Positions 50,727 through 60,269 are shown, counted from the first letter of the stretch. The stretch is 64,000 nt of DNA from Nostoc sp. LEGE 12450 (GCF_015206895.1 NZ_JADEXU010000003.1:1-64000), one strand, 5' to 3'. A program made the numbers and translations. The notes: generated by a model not told the origin, from the letters alone.

Positions 50727-51135
50727 GGTATTACTCGTTGTTGAATTTTTTACTAAGTGGTTTTTCATCAAAAACAAGAAATCCAGCCGCAAGTGAGAAC
50801 ACATTTAATACAAAATTCGCTCTTAGTTTATCAAAAGGGGTTTTTTCTACCCTGGTCAAAAATACTGAAACTATGAAGATTATAAGTATCTGCCTACTGA
50901 ATGTTGATAGAAGAAGAGCAGAGGAAGAAGGGGAGCAGGGGAAAAAGGCTGAACCCAAGCTTATTGACATATAGAATTATTTATTGTGGGGGTACAGCAT
51001 TGCTGTGCCCTTAAGTTTCACCGTCAAAGGTTCAGATTTTGCAAAAGCTGCTTCTTACTACTCTGGTAAGAAAGACTGAAACTATTAAGATCAGAAGCAT
51101 CTGCTTACTGAAATACCCACTAATCTTTCCCAGCC
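50727..51135. other. Intergenic region with imperfect direct repeats
   Basis: 409 bp between the kinase gene and the GTPase gene, which diverge. Two related copies of about 56 bp lie at 50847-50902 and 51058-51113. No gene is convincing. Confidence 0.4.
50847..50902. repeat. Imperfect direct repeat, copy 1 (partner 51058-51113)
   Basis: It shares blocks CTAC.CTGGT, ACTGAAACTAT.AAGAT and ATCTGC.TACTGAA with the partner copy about 211 bp downstream. The copies have diverged at about a quarter of positions. Confidence 0.65.
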
Positions 51136-52689
51136 ATGCCTCTGTCGCGCATAGTAACGCTAATTGTTGGTCTGATAGTCATTTTGGGGCTAGCCCTATG
51201 GCTAATTGATTCCCTATCACGCCTCTATTGGCAATTGTCCTATTCGCCGTTGCTTGGCAATTTGCTGCTGTTGCTGCTGATTGTCCTCATAGGAGCCTTG
51301 GTTGCGGCTTTTGTCTATTATGTATTGGTAATTCAAGCTGGGGAAAAGCGATCGCGCCGCAACCCCAAGCGAGTGACGGCGGCGCAAATTCCTGCTGCTA
51401 AATCTGATGCTGCTTCTACAACTCTCCAAGCTGTGCGCCAACAGGTAGCGCAAATTCAAGATGAAGTCACACGTCAGGCTTTATTAAGTCGATCGCGGGA
51501 GATTGAAGCGAACTTAGCACGCGGTGAAATTCAAGTAGTGGTATTTGGTACGGGGAGTGCTGGCAAAACTTCCCTAGTTAATGCAATTATGGGACGCATG
51601 GTGGGTCAAGTGGATGCACCGATGGGTACAACCCAGGTTGGAGAAACCTATTGTCTGCGGTTGAAGGGATTAGAACGCAAGATTTTAATTACAGATACGC
51701 CAGGGATTTTAGAAGCGGGTGTGGCGGGAACAGAACGCGAACAAATGGCCCGAGAACTGGCAACAGAAGCAGATTTACTATTATTTGTGGTGGATAATGA
51801 CTTACGACGCTCAGAATATGAGCCGTTGCGGGGATTAGCAGAAATTGGGAAGCGATCGCTCCTAGTTCTCAACAAAACCGATTTATATACAGATGAAGAT
51901 AAAGAATCCATCCTCGCTAGGTTGCGTCAACGGGTACGGGGATTTATTGCTACTAATGATGTGGTGGCGATCGCAGCTAATCCCCAATCTGCACAACTAG
52001 AAACCGGCGAAACCTACCAGCCAGAACCCGATATTGTCCCTTTACTGCGACGCACGGCTGCTGTTTTACGCGCCGAAGGTGAAGATTTGGTGGCGGATAA
52101 TATTCTTTTGCAATCTCTGCGATTGGGAGATGAGGCGCGAAAACTCATCGATGGTCAGCGTCGCCGTCAAGCTGACAAAATCGTAGAACGATTCCAATGG
52201 ATTGGTGCTGGTGTGGTATCAGTCACGCCAATACCAGTGGTAGATTTATTAGCGACAGCCGCAGTCAACGCTCAAATGGTTGTGGAAATTGGCAGAGTCT
52301 ACGGCTGTGAATTGAATATGGAACGGGGACGAGAGTTAGCTCTTTCTTTAGCGAAAACTATTGCTAGTTTGGGCATTGTCAAGGGAGCAATTCAATTATT
52401 ATCTACAGCGTTGCAACTTAATGTTGCTACCTTTCTTATTGGTCGGGCGATTCAAGGTGTGACAGCAGCTTATTTAACGCGAATTGCTGGTAAAAGTTTT
52501 ATTGAATATTTTCGTCACGATCAAGATTGGGGTGATGGTGGAATGACGGAAGTTGTGCAGAAACAGTTTCAAATTAATCGCCGAGATGAATTTATTAAAG
52601 CTTTTATTCAAGAAGCGATCGCGCGAGTGGTGAAGCCGTTACAAGATAAATCTGAAGTAATTGAACATGATGAAGAACTCAATAGTTAA
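51136..52689 (+). CDS. Membrane GTPase with YcjF-like (DUF697) domain
   Basis: 517 residues. Two N-terminal membrane spans (about 5-25 and 38-63) are followed by the GTPase domain: GTGSAGKTSLVNAI (G1), a Thr in MGTTQVGE (G2), TDTPG (G3), NKTD (G4) and a G5-like region. The C-terminal helical domain (about 350-470) resembles DUF697, with GAGVVSVTPIPVVDLLATA. This is an Era/YcjF-like GTPase with both domains fused, as is usual in cyanobacteria. Its role is unknown; membrane remodelling or stress are possibilities. Confidence 0.88.
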   Translation: MPLSRIVTLIVGLIVILGLALWLIDSLSRLYWQLSYSPLLGNLLLLLLIVLIGALVAAFVYYVLVIQAGEKRSRRNPKRVTAAQIPAAKSDAASTTLQAVRQQVAQIQDEVTRQALLSRSREIEANLARGEIQVVVFGTGSAGKTSLVNAIMGRMVGQVDAPMGTTQVGETYCLRLKGLERKILITDTPGILEAGVAGTEREQMARELATEADLLLFVVDNDLRRSEYEPLRGLAEIGKRSLLVLNKTDLYTDEDKESILARLRQRVRGFIATNDVVAIAANPQSAQLETGETYQPEPDIVPLLRRTAAVLRAEGEDLVADNILLQSLRLGDEARKLIDGQRRRQADKIVERFQWIGAGVVSVTPIPVVDLLATAAVNAQMVVEIGRVYGCELNMERGRELALSLAKTIASLGIVKGAIQLLSTALQLNVATFLIGRAIQGVTAAYLTRIAGKSFIEYFRHDQDWGDGGMTEVVQKQFQINRRDEFIKAFIQEAIARVVKPLQDKSEVIEHDEELNS

Positions 52690-53240
52690 ACAATTCAAAA
52701 TTCAAAAACAAATGCGCTTCCTGTTATTAGGTGTGCAAAAGTCCAGGTAAAAGAATAATCGATCAAACAGCAACTCTTTAAAACGGATATTTAAAGTGTA
52801 TTAGGGCCATTTTTTTGCTGTTGGAATTTAGCCAAAAGATGGTGAAAGCACATCATGCATCATTAGATTTTCTATTTTCCCAAGTTGTTTAGGTAAGATT
52901 CTTTTTCACAAATAATTGATAAGTTAAGTAAAACTTATGTAAAACAGTCTATTTATTTGAATTCTTTATAAATTATGTTAACTGTCTTAACTGTCTTAAC
53001 TGTTCTTGCATTCCTATTAAAAGTCTGAGACGTTAAGAAAGATAAAGTGTAGTGTTATGCATTCCAATCGATTTGGAGAGATTAAACAATTACAACGACA
53101 GTAACAACTAGTAAACTAAAGTCTACTTACAAGCCACAGCAAGCATCTGGAACGTTTAAGCAAGTCTTTGTTCGTTCCGCTTGCTGCAATTAGGTATAAA
53201 AAGTTTTGTCCTATAAATATTTGCTCAAAAAATAAATTCT
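52690..53240. other. Leader region of the biosynthetic gene set
   Basis: 551 bp, AT-rich, before the 1034-residue enzyme. It contains the triple TTAACTGTC repeat at 52978-53004. No gene is recognised. A promoter for the cluster should lie here. Confidence 0.4.
52978..53004 (+). promoter_or_regulatory. Triple 9-bp direct repeat upstream of the cluster
   Basis: TTAACTGTC occurs twice, and then TTAACTGTT, head to tail. It lies about 240 bp before the first gene and could be a regulator-binding array; this is inference. Confidence 0.4.
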
Positions 53241-56200
53241 ATGATTTTTGGCAGTCTATACCCTGACATTCCTATCCCTAAACAGCCACTGACAGAATTT
53301 GTCTTGCAACGAGCAATAAACTTAGCCGACAAACCAGCCCTTATTGAAGGACTAACTAACAGGATAATAACATATAAACAACTAGTCGAGTCAATTCGTA
53401 AAATTGCTTGTAGCTTAGCAGCGCGTGGCTTCTCCAAGGGAGATGTTTTAGCTATTTACAGCCCTAATATTCCGGAATATGCGATCGCTTTTCATGCCGT
53501 GGCAACTTTAGGTGGCATCATAACTACAGTCAACCCATCCTATACTACAGAAGAACTGGCATATCAACTCAATAATGCTGGAGCAAAATATCTCATCACC
53601 ATCCCAGACCTTGTAGGGCAAGCATTAGAAGCGATTAGTCACTCAAAAGTAGAGGAAGTATTTGTATTTGGTGAAGCAGATGGAGCCATCTCATTTTCTG
53701 TGCTTTTAGAAAGTGAAGGAGAGATACCAAAAGTACAAATCAATCCACAAGAAGATTTAGTAGCCTTGCTCTACTCTAGCGGCACTACTGGTATGCCTAA
53801 AGGTGTAATGCACACCCACCATACATTTGTGGCCAACTTTTACCAATTCCAAAACTGCGAGCCAGTCAGCGAGACTGATGCAATTATCGGAGTTTTACCT
53901 TTTTTTCATGCCTACGGCCTGGTGATGCTGAATTACAGCCTGGCTTGCGGTGCTACTGTTGTGACGATGCCGCACTTTGATTTAGAAGCCTTTCTGAGCC
54001 TGATTGAAAAGCATAAAATCACCCGTATCCACATCGTTCCGCCAATTTTGCTGGCATTAGCAAAGCAGCCACTAGTAGATAAATACGATCTTTCCAGCTT
54101 GCGCGTGCTGACTTCTGGAGCCGCACCACTCAGCCATCAATTGATCGAAGAGTGCGAACAGCGTCTTCCTAATTGCGTTGTCAAGCAAGCATACGGAACG
54201 ACAGAAACCTTTGTTACCACCTATACTCCAGATGAACGTGAAAAAATCAAGCCTGGTTCAGTAGGTCAATGTCTGCCTCATGTGGAATGTCAAATCGTAA
54301 ATGTTGATACCCAACAACCATTAGTTTTTAATCAATCAGGAGAGTTGTGGGTACGCGGGCCACAGATCATGAAAGGCTATTTGAATAATCCCGACGCAAC
54401 TGCCAGCACAATTGATCGAGATGGTTGGTATCACACCGGCGATATTGTCTATATTGACGAAGACGGCTACTTTTACATAGTCGATCGCATCAAAGAATTA
54501 ATTAAGTGTAATGGCTACTCCATAGCACCAGCAGAACTAGAAGCAGTATTGTTGAGTCATCCGGCTGTTGCTGATGCTTGTGTAGTCAAGAGTCCTCATC
54601 CTAGTAGTGGGGAAGTTCCCAAAGCTTTTGTTGTGCTTAAAAATTCAGCTACGCCAGAGCAAATTATGGAGTTTGTCGCTGGTAAAGTTGCACCCCATAA
54701 AATGATCCGCAGACTTGAATTTGTGGACAAAATTCCCAAATCACCTTCTGGCAAAATTTTGCGCCGCATATTGGCACAACAAGAACTGAAAAATATCAAA
54801 GCAGCATCCTCTGACGAGCAACCATTGGAGCAACAACTAGAGTTTTTACAACAATTAGATGATGCATCTTTGCGTCAACGTCAAGAGCTATTAATTGCTT
54901 ACGTTAAAGAGCAATTTGTCAAAGTTCTAGGTATCAATACATCTCAAAATCTTGATATAGAAAAGCCTTTGTATGAATTGAGGCTTGATTCTCTAATGAA
55001 TATCGATTTGAAAAATCGTATTGATACTGAATTAGGGGTAGACATACCCATAGATATGTTGCTTGGTAACTCCAATCTCAACCAATTGGTAAATTTATTG
55101 CTTCAGCAACTAACAGCAAAAAACACAATTCTCTCAAAAAAATCATCGGCTGAATTAGCAACAGATTTGAATTCAGAAGTTGTTTTAGACTCTACAATCT
55201 TTCCTGAATATCTATCTGATTCATTTGTAACTGAGCCTGCTGCTATTCTCTTAACTGGAGCTACAGGCTTTTTAGGAGCTTTTTTACTTCAAGAATTGCT
55301 ATTAAAAACCCAAGCGGATGTTTATTGTTTGGTACGTTCTACTGATGCAACATCAGGGAAGATGAGGGTTCAAAATAACTTAGAATTCTATGGAATTTGG
55401 CATGAAGATTTTGCTGAGAGAATTATTCCTATTTTAGGTGATTTATCTCAACCACTGTTAGGTTTGTCATTACAAGATTTCCAAAAAATAAGCAGCATCA
55501 TTGATACGATCTATCACAACGCTGCTTGGATTAACTATGTTTATCCCTATTCAGCATTAAAGCCTACCAATATTTTAGGAACTCAGGAAATATTGAGATT
55601 GGCGAGCCGTGTAAAAATCAAGCCTGTACATTATATTTCCACTATTGCTGTTTTTGAGTCACCTGCTTATTGGGGAAAGGTAGTAACTGAATCCGATCAA
55701 CTCGATCATAGTGAGGGAATGAAACTTGCTTACTCCCAAAGTAAATGGGTGGCAGAAAAGTTAGTAATGTTAGCGAGCGACAGAGGAATTCCAGTTTCAA
55801 TTTATAGACCACCATTTATTTCTGGGCATAGTCAAACAGGCGCTTGGTATAAAGATGATGTGATTTGCCGCACCATCAAAGGCTGTATACAAATGGGGAG
55901 CATGACAGACATCACTGACACCTTGGATTTAGCCCCTGTGGATTACCTCAGCCAAAGTATTGTGTATTTATCACAGCAAAAAGACTCTCTTGGCAAGGCA
56001 TTTCACTTAAATAATCCTCAATCTATTTCTTGGCGAGAACTAACTAATTTTATCCGTTCTCTTGGCTATCAGATTGAGCATATTGCTTATAACGATTGGC
56101 AAACACAACTAAATGATTCCGTCCGCTCTAAGGAAAATCCTTTGTATCATCTCTTGCCTTTTTATCACAAGCAGTATCAACAATCAACCGATCCTAAAAT

Positions 56201-56345
56201 TAGTTGTTTAGCAACACAAAATGCTCTTACAGTAAGTTCAATAAGGTGTCCTCCAGTGAATGAACAATTGCTCAATACCTATTTTTCCAATTTTCTTCGT
56301 AGTGGTTGGCTGGGCGTGTCGCCACCCTCGAATAAATTGGCTTAA
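53241..56345 (+). CDS. Adenylation-carrier-thioester reductase enzyme (carboxylic acid reductase layout)
   Basis: 1034 residues. Adenylation domain about 15-535, of the acyl/4-coumarate ligase type: ALLYSSGTTGMPKGVMHTHH, QAYGTTE, GWYHTGDIVYIDEDGYFYIV, and KIPKSPSGKILRR with the catalytic Lys. A carrier domain follows, with Ser584 in LRLDSLMNIDLKN for the phosphopantetheine arm. The thioester reductase domain (about 665-1015) has LLTGATGFLGAFLLQELL (NADPH), and YSQSKWVAEKL with the catalytic Tyr-Lys. So an acid should be activated, tethered and released as aldehyde or alcohol. No condensation domain. It leads a plus-strand row with the TerB-like, methyltransferase and radical SAM genes. Confidence 0.93.
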   Translation: MIFGSLYPDIPIPKQPLTEFVLQRAINLADKPALIEGLTNRIITYKQLVESIRKIACSLAARGFSKGDVLAIYSPNIPEYAIAFHAVATLGGIITTVNPSYTTEELAYQLNNAGAKYLITIPDLVGQALEAISHSKVEEVFVFGEADGAISFSVLLESEGEIPKVQINPQEDLVALLYSSGTTGMPKGVMHTHHTFVANFYQFQNCEPVSETDAIIGVLPFFHAYGLVMLNYSLACGATVVTMPHFDLEAFLSLIEKHKITRIHIVPPILLALAKQPLVDKYDLSSLRVLTSGAAPLSHQLIEECEQRLPNCVVKQAYGTTETFVTTYTPDEREKIKPGSVGQCLPHVECQIVNVDTQQPLVFNQSGELWVRGPQIMKGYLNNPDATASTIDRDGWYHTGDIVYIDEDGYFYIVDRIKELIKCNGYSIAPAELEAVLLSHPAVADACVVKSPHPSSGEVPKAFVVLKNSATPEQIMEFVAGKVAPHKMIRRLEFVDKIPKSPSGKILRRILAQQELKNIKAASSDEQPLEQQLEFLQQLDDASLRQRQELLIAYVKEQFVKVLGINTSQNLDIEKPLYELRLDSLMNIDLKNRIDTELGVDIPIDMLLGNSNLNQLVNLLLQQLTAKNTILSKKSSAELATDLNSEVVLDSTIFPEYLSDSFVTEPAAILLTGATGFLGAFLLQELLLKTQADVYCLVRSTDATSGKMRVQNNLEFYGIWHEDFAERIIPILGDLSQPLLGLSLQDFQKISSIIDTIYHNAAWINYVYPYSALKPTNILGTQEILRLASRVKIKPVHYISTIAVFESPAYWGKVVTESDQLDHSEGMKLAYSQSKWVAEKLVMLASDRGIPVSIYRPPFISGHSQTGAWYKDDVICRTIKGCIQMGSMTDITDTLDLAPVDYLSQSIVYLSQQKDSLGKAFHLNNPQSISWRELTNFIRSLGYQIEHIAYNDWQTQLNDSVRSKENPLYHLLPFYHKQYQQSTDPKISCLATQNALTVSSIRCPPVNEQLLNTYFSNFLRSGWLGVSPPSNKLA

Positions 56346-56430
56346 CTGTTACCAATTAAGCGATTTTAAGAGGATTAAAAAGTTACGCTCAAACAAACCC
56401 ATTGTTAATTAGTATTTAGGAGTAAAACTC

Positions 56431-56913
56431 ATGTCTGATATTAAAAAACTGGGTTCATCATGGCTCATGAATTGGTTTTTTGGTTTTAACCAGATTCCTA
56501 CAAACGAAGATAGTAACATTTACATGAAAGCTGTTTTATGCTGCGCTAAAGGAGATAGAGTTCTCTCACCAGAAGAACATGATTGGGCGCTTGGATTCTG
56601 TGCATCTTGGGGGGTAGCAGACTGGGTGATCCAAGACTTAAGAAGCTATGAAGCAGATGAAGCTCTAGAAGAAGTAATTGCTCGCTCTCCTCAAGTATCA
56701 ATGGCACAGAGAGATATACTTCTCACTGCAATTTGGGTTTCTGCTGCCAATAAAGAATATCAAGAAAAGGAAAAGGCAAAAGTTAGACAAATGGCTTCTA
56801 TTTTAGGAATAACCGAAGAAATAGTAGAGCAGTTAGAGCAGCTACAACAAGAAGAAGCAGCACTACGGCAGAAGCGCCTTGACCTCTTATATCCCCAGAA
56901 AAGCCCTTATTAA
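56431..56913 (+). CDS. TerB-like protein, copy 1
   Basis: 160 residues. The domain resembles the TerB/DjlA N-terminal fold: CCAKGDRVLSPEEHDWALGF and AANKEYQEKEKAKVRQMASI, where TerB-type acidic metal positions are partly replaced (Asn for Asp in the second). It starts SWLMNWFFGFNQIP and ends RLDLLYPQKSPY, both shared with the copy at 59775. AGGAG stands before the ATG. It lies 85 bp after the A-T-R gene. The role is unknown; a scaffold, redox or carrier function for the cluster, or even a modified substrate, is possible. Confidence 0.75.
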   Translation: MSDIKKLGSSWLMNWFFGFNQIPTNEDSNIYMKAVLCCAKGDRVLSPEEHDWALGFCASWGVADWVIQDLRSYEADEALEEVIARSPQVSMAQRDILLTAIWVSAANKEYQEKEKAKVRQMASILGITEEIVEQLEQLQQEEAALRQKRLDLLYPQKSPY

Positions 56914-57020
56914 TAATCTGGCATTGTTGATTGCAATATGAATATTGGTGTAGAGGCGCTTCACAGAAGATTCTAATACCTGAATTCAGCAATGCCATTT
57001 TCTCTTGATTAAGAATTTTT

Positions 57021-58064
57021 ATGTTTCAAACAGAATTACAACATCCTACAAGTAAAGACGAAATGCAGACTACACAAACATTAAAGCAAATGATCGCTGG
57101 TGCTTGGATTACGCAAGGTATTTATGTAGTTGCTCAACTTGGTATTGCCGATTTACTCAAAGATGGTTCTAAAAGTTACGGTGAATTAGCAACAAAAACT
57201 GGTGTAGATGCACGCTCGCTCTACAGACTACTACGCGCCCTTGCCAGTGTTGGTATATTTGCTGAAGGTAATTCAGGCTACTTTGAGTTGACACCTGTTG
57301 CCGAAAGTTTGCGAAGCGATCGCACCGATTCCCTACGTGGTTATGCGATCAAGTCTGGTCAAGCCTGGGAATGGCAACCTTGGGGACATCTACTTGAAAG
57401 TATCAAAACCGGAAAACCTGTATTCAAAAATATCTTCGGGATGGAGAGATTTGATTACTTAGCTACTGACCCTTCCGCTTCTAAAATATACACTCAAGCT
57501 ATAAGTAGTATTTCTGGCGAACAAGATGCAGCGATCGCAGCTGGTTATGACTTCTCATTCATCCACAACTTAGTTGAGGTTGGAGGTGGAAATGGTACTT
57601 TGATGGCCTCGATTCTCAAAGCGAATTTGACAATGCAGGGGATTTTATTTGATCTACCCCATGTAGTTGTAGATGCCAAACCTGTGATTGAAAACCTGGA
57701 ACTACAAGATCGTTGTCAACTAGTTGGTGGGAACTTCTTTGAATCAGTACCCACAGGCGGAGATGCTTACTTACTGCGGTATATTATTCACGATTGGGAT
57801 GATGAAAGAGCGATCGCCATCCTGAAAAATTGCTACCAAGTGATGCAGCCTAACGGCAGATTGCTGCTAGTCGAAATGGTTATACCTCAAGGCAACGAAC
57901 CATTCTTTGGCAAACTCCTCGACTTGCAGATGCTCGTGAATTATGGCGGCCGTGAACGGACTGAAGCTGAGTATCAAGTCTTATTAGAAACAGCAGGTTT
58001 CTCATTGACAAAAATTTATCCAGTAGCACCTCCAATCAGCATAATTGAGGCTATTCGCCTATGA
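57021..58064 (+). CDS. SAM-dependent O-methyltransferase (acetylserotonin OMT-like)
   Basis: 347 residues. The N-terminal dimerisation/winged-helix domain is seen in AWITQGIYVVAQLGIADLLK and VDARSLYRLLRALASVGIF. The SAM-binding domain has NLVEVGGGNGTLMASIL, and the catalytic His is in LRYIIHDWDDERAIAIL, standard for plant-type class O-methyltransferases. It would methylate a hydroxyl, often phenolic. Within the cluster it may act on the product of the A-T-R enzyme or the radical SAM step. The gene follows copy 1 of the TerB-like gene by 107 bp. Confidence 0.92.
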   Translation: MFQTELQHPTSKDEMQTTQTLKQMIAGAWITQGIYVVAQLGIADLLKDGSKSYGELATKTGVDARSLYRLLRALASVGIFAEGNSGYFELTPVAESLRSDRTDSLRGYAIKSGQAWEWQPWGHLLESIKTGKPVFKNIFGMERFDYLATDPSASKIYTQAISSISGEQDAAIAAGYDFSFIHNLVEVGGGNGTLMASILKANLTMQGILFDLPHVVVDAKPVIENLELQDRCQLVGGNFFESVPTGGDAYLLRYIIHDWDDERAIAILKNCYQVMQPNGRLLLVEMVIPQGNEPFFGKLLDLQMLVNYGGRERTEAEYQVLLETAGFSLTKIYPVAPPISIIEAIRL

Positions 58065-58171
58065 AAGGGAACGGCCAACAGACAACAGGAGAATTAAGCC
58101 TCCGTTCGCGCCACCAAGAGGCTTGGTAAATCATTTTTTCGCACGACACTCATAGTTTTAAGGTAAATAAG

Positions 58172-59365
58172 ATGAAGCAAAATTTGATTGAAACTTTACT
58201 AGACATTTCAGAACAGGAAAAAGAGCGGCTTTTAGCAGCTATCCAAATTGATGCTATTACTGAAAGTCCATATCTAGAAAAGGAATCAACAGAATCACAA
58301 GAGTACAGACAATTTTTCCAATCACTCTTCGAAGAAATACTTCATTTTGAAGACAACGAGCAGCAATTACTTTTTGAAATAGCAAGATATGTGCGTCATA
58401 AGTATTTGGAAAACAAAGGAAATTTAAGAGGTGTGATCGAGATTACTAATGCTTGCGAAAGGAGTTGTAATTATTGTCCAATGAGGATTGAAAATGAAGA
58501 ATTGGGAGATCGTTACAATTTTTCTAGCGAAAAAATATTAGAAACCGCCATAGAAATCAAAGAAGCAAAAATTCCCATTGTATTCATTCAAGCTGGTGAA
58601 ATTAAAGCAACGACTAAAACCGTATCTAGAGCCATACCTAAAATTAGACAACTTTTTGAGAATAACGTAATTATCCTTCTAAATCTTGGCGATAAACCTA
58701 AAGAAGATTACACAATACTCAAAGAAGCTGGCGCAAATCAATACATTATTAAATTTGAAACGAGCAATTGGAATTTACACAAACAAGCTAGAGGATACCT
58801 CTTATCCGATCGCCTCAATAGAATCGATGATCTATTAAGTTTAGGATATGAGGTGGGAAGTGGAACAATTGTCGGTTTAAAAGCAGTAAATGCCAATGGG
58901 AAAATCGAAATTGAACAAACTCCAAAGATGCTGGCGAACGATCTCCTACTTGCCATGAAGAAAAAAGTTCATATGTGTAGTGCGTCTCCTTTTGTACCTG
59001 GTAAAGGTACTCCACTAGCTCAAATGAGTGCGGGCAACGCTAGTATGACTTTAAATTGGATGGCTTTAGCCAGAATTATGATGCCAAAAGTTATGATACC
59101 TAGTGTAAGTGCTCTTAATGTTTTATTAGGACAAGATGGTCAGTTAAAAGGACTGGAAGCAGGGGCAAATACGATCACCGTGAATTTTACCCCTCCCAAC
59201 TATCAAGACCAGTATGCTATTTACAGTAAACAAAAACGGTACAAAGTCAAATACGAGTACGCTTTAGATATCATGGAAAAAGCTGGTATCGAGCCAACTT
59301 TATTCCCTAACATGCCTAGCCGGAGTTTTTTACTCTCTCAAAAATTAGAGCTTCCCACTGCTTAA
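58172..59365 (+). CDS. Radical SAM enzyme, BioB/HydE-like
   Basis: 397 residues. The cluster-binding CxxxCxxC is ITNACERSCNYCPMR, and the (beta/alpha) barrel follows. The C-terminal part resembles a BATS domain: PSVSALNVLLGQDGQLKGLE with AGANTITVNFTPPNYQ, as in BioB and HydE. It lacks a second obvious cysteine set for a biotin-synthase [2Fe-2S] cluster, so a sulfur-insertion role is not assured. It begins MKQNLIETLLDISEQEKERL, with an N-terminal helical extension. Likely tailors the cluster's product or a protein partner. It follows the methyltransferase by 107 bp. Confidence 0.88.
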   Translation: MKQNLIETLLDISEQEKERLLAAIQIDAITESPYLEKESTESQEYRQFFQSLFEEILHFEDNEQQLLFEIARYVRHKYLENKGNLRGVIEITNACERSCNYCPMRIENEELGDRYNFSSEKILETAIEIKEAKIPIVFIQAGEIKATTKTVSRAIPKIRQLFENNVIILLNLGDKPKEDYTILKEAGANQYIIKFETSNWNLHKQARGYLLSDRLNRIDDLLSLGYEVGSGTIVGLKAVNANGKIEIEQTPKMLANDLLLAMKKKVHMCSASPFVPGKGTPLAQMSAGNASMTLNWMALARIMMPKVMIPSVSALNVLLGQDGQLKGLEAGANTITVNFTPPNYQDQYAIYSKQKRYKVKYEYALDIMEKAGIEPTLFPNMPSRSFLLSQKLELPTA

Positions 59366-59774
59366 AGAGGACTTACACAACTGAGGGAGAACTCAATGCG
59401 GTGGTTCAAGTCTCCTGATCAAGCGCAGCAATTCTTAGCAGCAAAATTAGCCCTGTTCTGTCACTTTTCGGATTAAGCCAGTAGGAAATAAAACATTTTA
59501 TCCAGAAGAATAAAATGTTTTAAATTGATTTATTACACTAATTAGGTGATTGAATATAGCCAATAACTTGCAATAGTGAATTAAATTATATCTCTTTCAA
59601 GAAATTAGCAGTTTTTTATCATCAAAAATAGCTTTTTAAATTTAGAAGCTATTATATATGAATACATCTTTTAAGATTTGAATAATATGATAGATAATAT
59701 TTTTTAATATTATTAATTTTTATGTAATAATCAAGTTTGTAAATTAAAAATTTAAGAAATTTAAGGAAACAGCA
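59366..59774. other. Gap with transposase remnant
   Basis: 409 bp between the radical SAM gene and the second TerB-like gene. It holds the transposase remnant at 59396-59476 and then very AT-rich DNA (poly-T/TA runs about 59530-59740). An RBS AAGGAAA precedes the next gene. Confidence 0.45.
59396..59476 (+). pseudogene. Transposase remnant (IS6/DDE type)
   Basis: A 26-residue open fragment starting MRWFKSPDQAQQFLA matches the C-terminal part of IS6-family DDE transposases (..RWFKSPxQAQxFL..). It then diverges and stops. Nothing else of the element remains. Confidence 0.5.
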
Positions 59775-60269
59775 ATGGCGACAAATATCAAAGAACAAGA
59801 AAATTTAGGAATTTCGTGGTTGTTCCAAGAACAGTTTGGTTTTTCACAGATTCCATTAAACGCATCTTATGAAGCTTACTTTAAATCGCTTCTTATTTTC
59901 GCTAATGGTGATGGTACGTTAGCAGATGCAGAAAGAGATTGGGTGATTGGATATGCCTCAGCCTACAATCGCGATACTGAAATTATCGAAAAACTAAAAA
60001 TTTACAAGGCTGATGAAGATTTGGAGACAGTATTTAAAGGAGATCCTGCTATCATTGAAACACGACGTTCCCTAATTCTGGATGCGATACAAGCTTGTTC
60101 TGCTGATGGCGAATATAGCGAAAAAGAACGGGCTGTAGTACTCAAAGGAGCAAAGGCACTCAATATTTCTGAAGACGAGTTGAAAAACATTGAAGAAATC
60201 TATTTAGAGACAGTTAAACTCCGTGAAAAACGTCTAGCAGTCCTGTATCCCAAAGGTTTACCTTACTAA
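59775..60269 (+). CDS. TerB-like protein, copy 2
   Basis: 164 residues. Same design as the gene at 56431: N-terminal SWLFQEQFGFSQIP, TerB-type acidic motifs ANGDGTLADAERDWVIGY and CSADGEYSEKERAVVLK (both with full DG...E pattern here), and a C-terminal tail RLAVLYPKGLPY. It has better conserved metal positions than copy 1. AAGGAAA lies 8 nt before the ATG. Separated from the other cluster genes by a transposase remnant, it is probably still part of the same system. The function is unknown. Confidence 0.78.
   Translation: MATNIKEQENLGISWLFQEQFGFSQIPLNASYEAYFKSLLIFANGDGTLADAERDWVIGYASAYNRDTEIIEKLKIYKADEDLETVFKGDPAIIETRRSLILDAIQACSADGEYSEKERAVVLKGAKALNISEDELKNIEEIYLETVKLREKRLAVLYPKGLPY

Noticed and set aside
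50738-50974. 78-residue plus-strand frame in the gap before the GTPase
   Set aside because: It is antisense to the kinase leader, contains repeat sequence and has no family.
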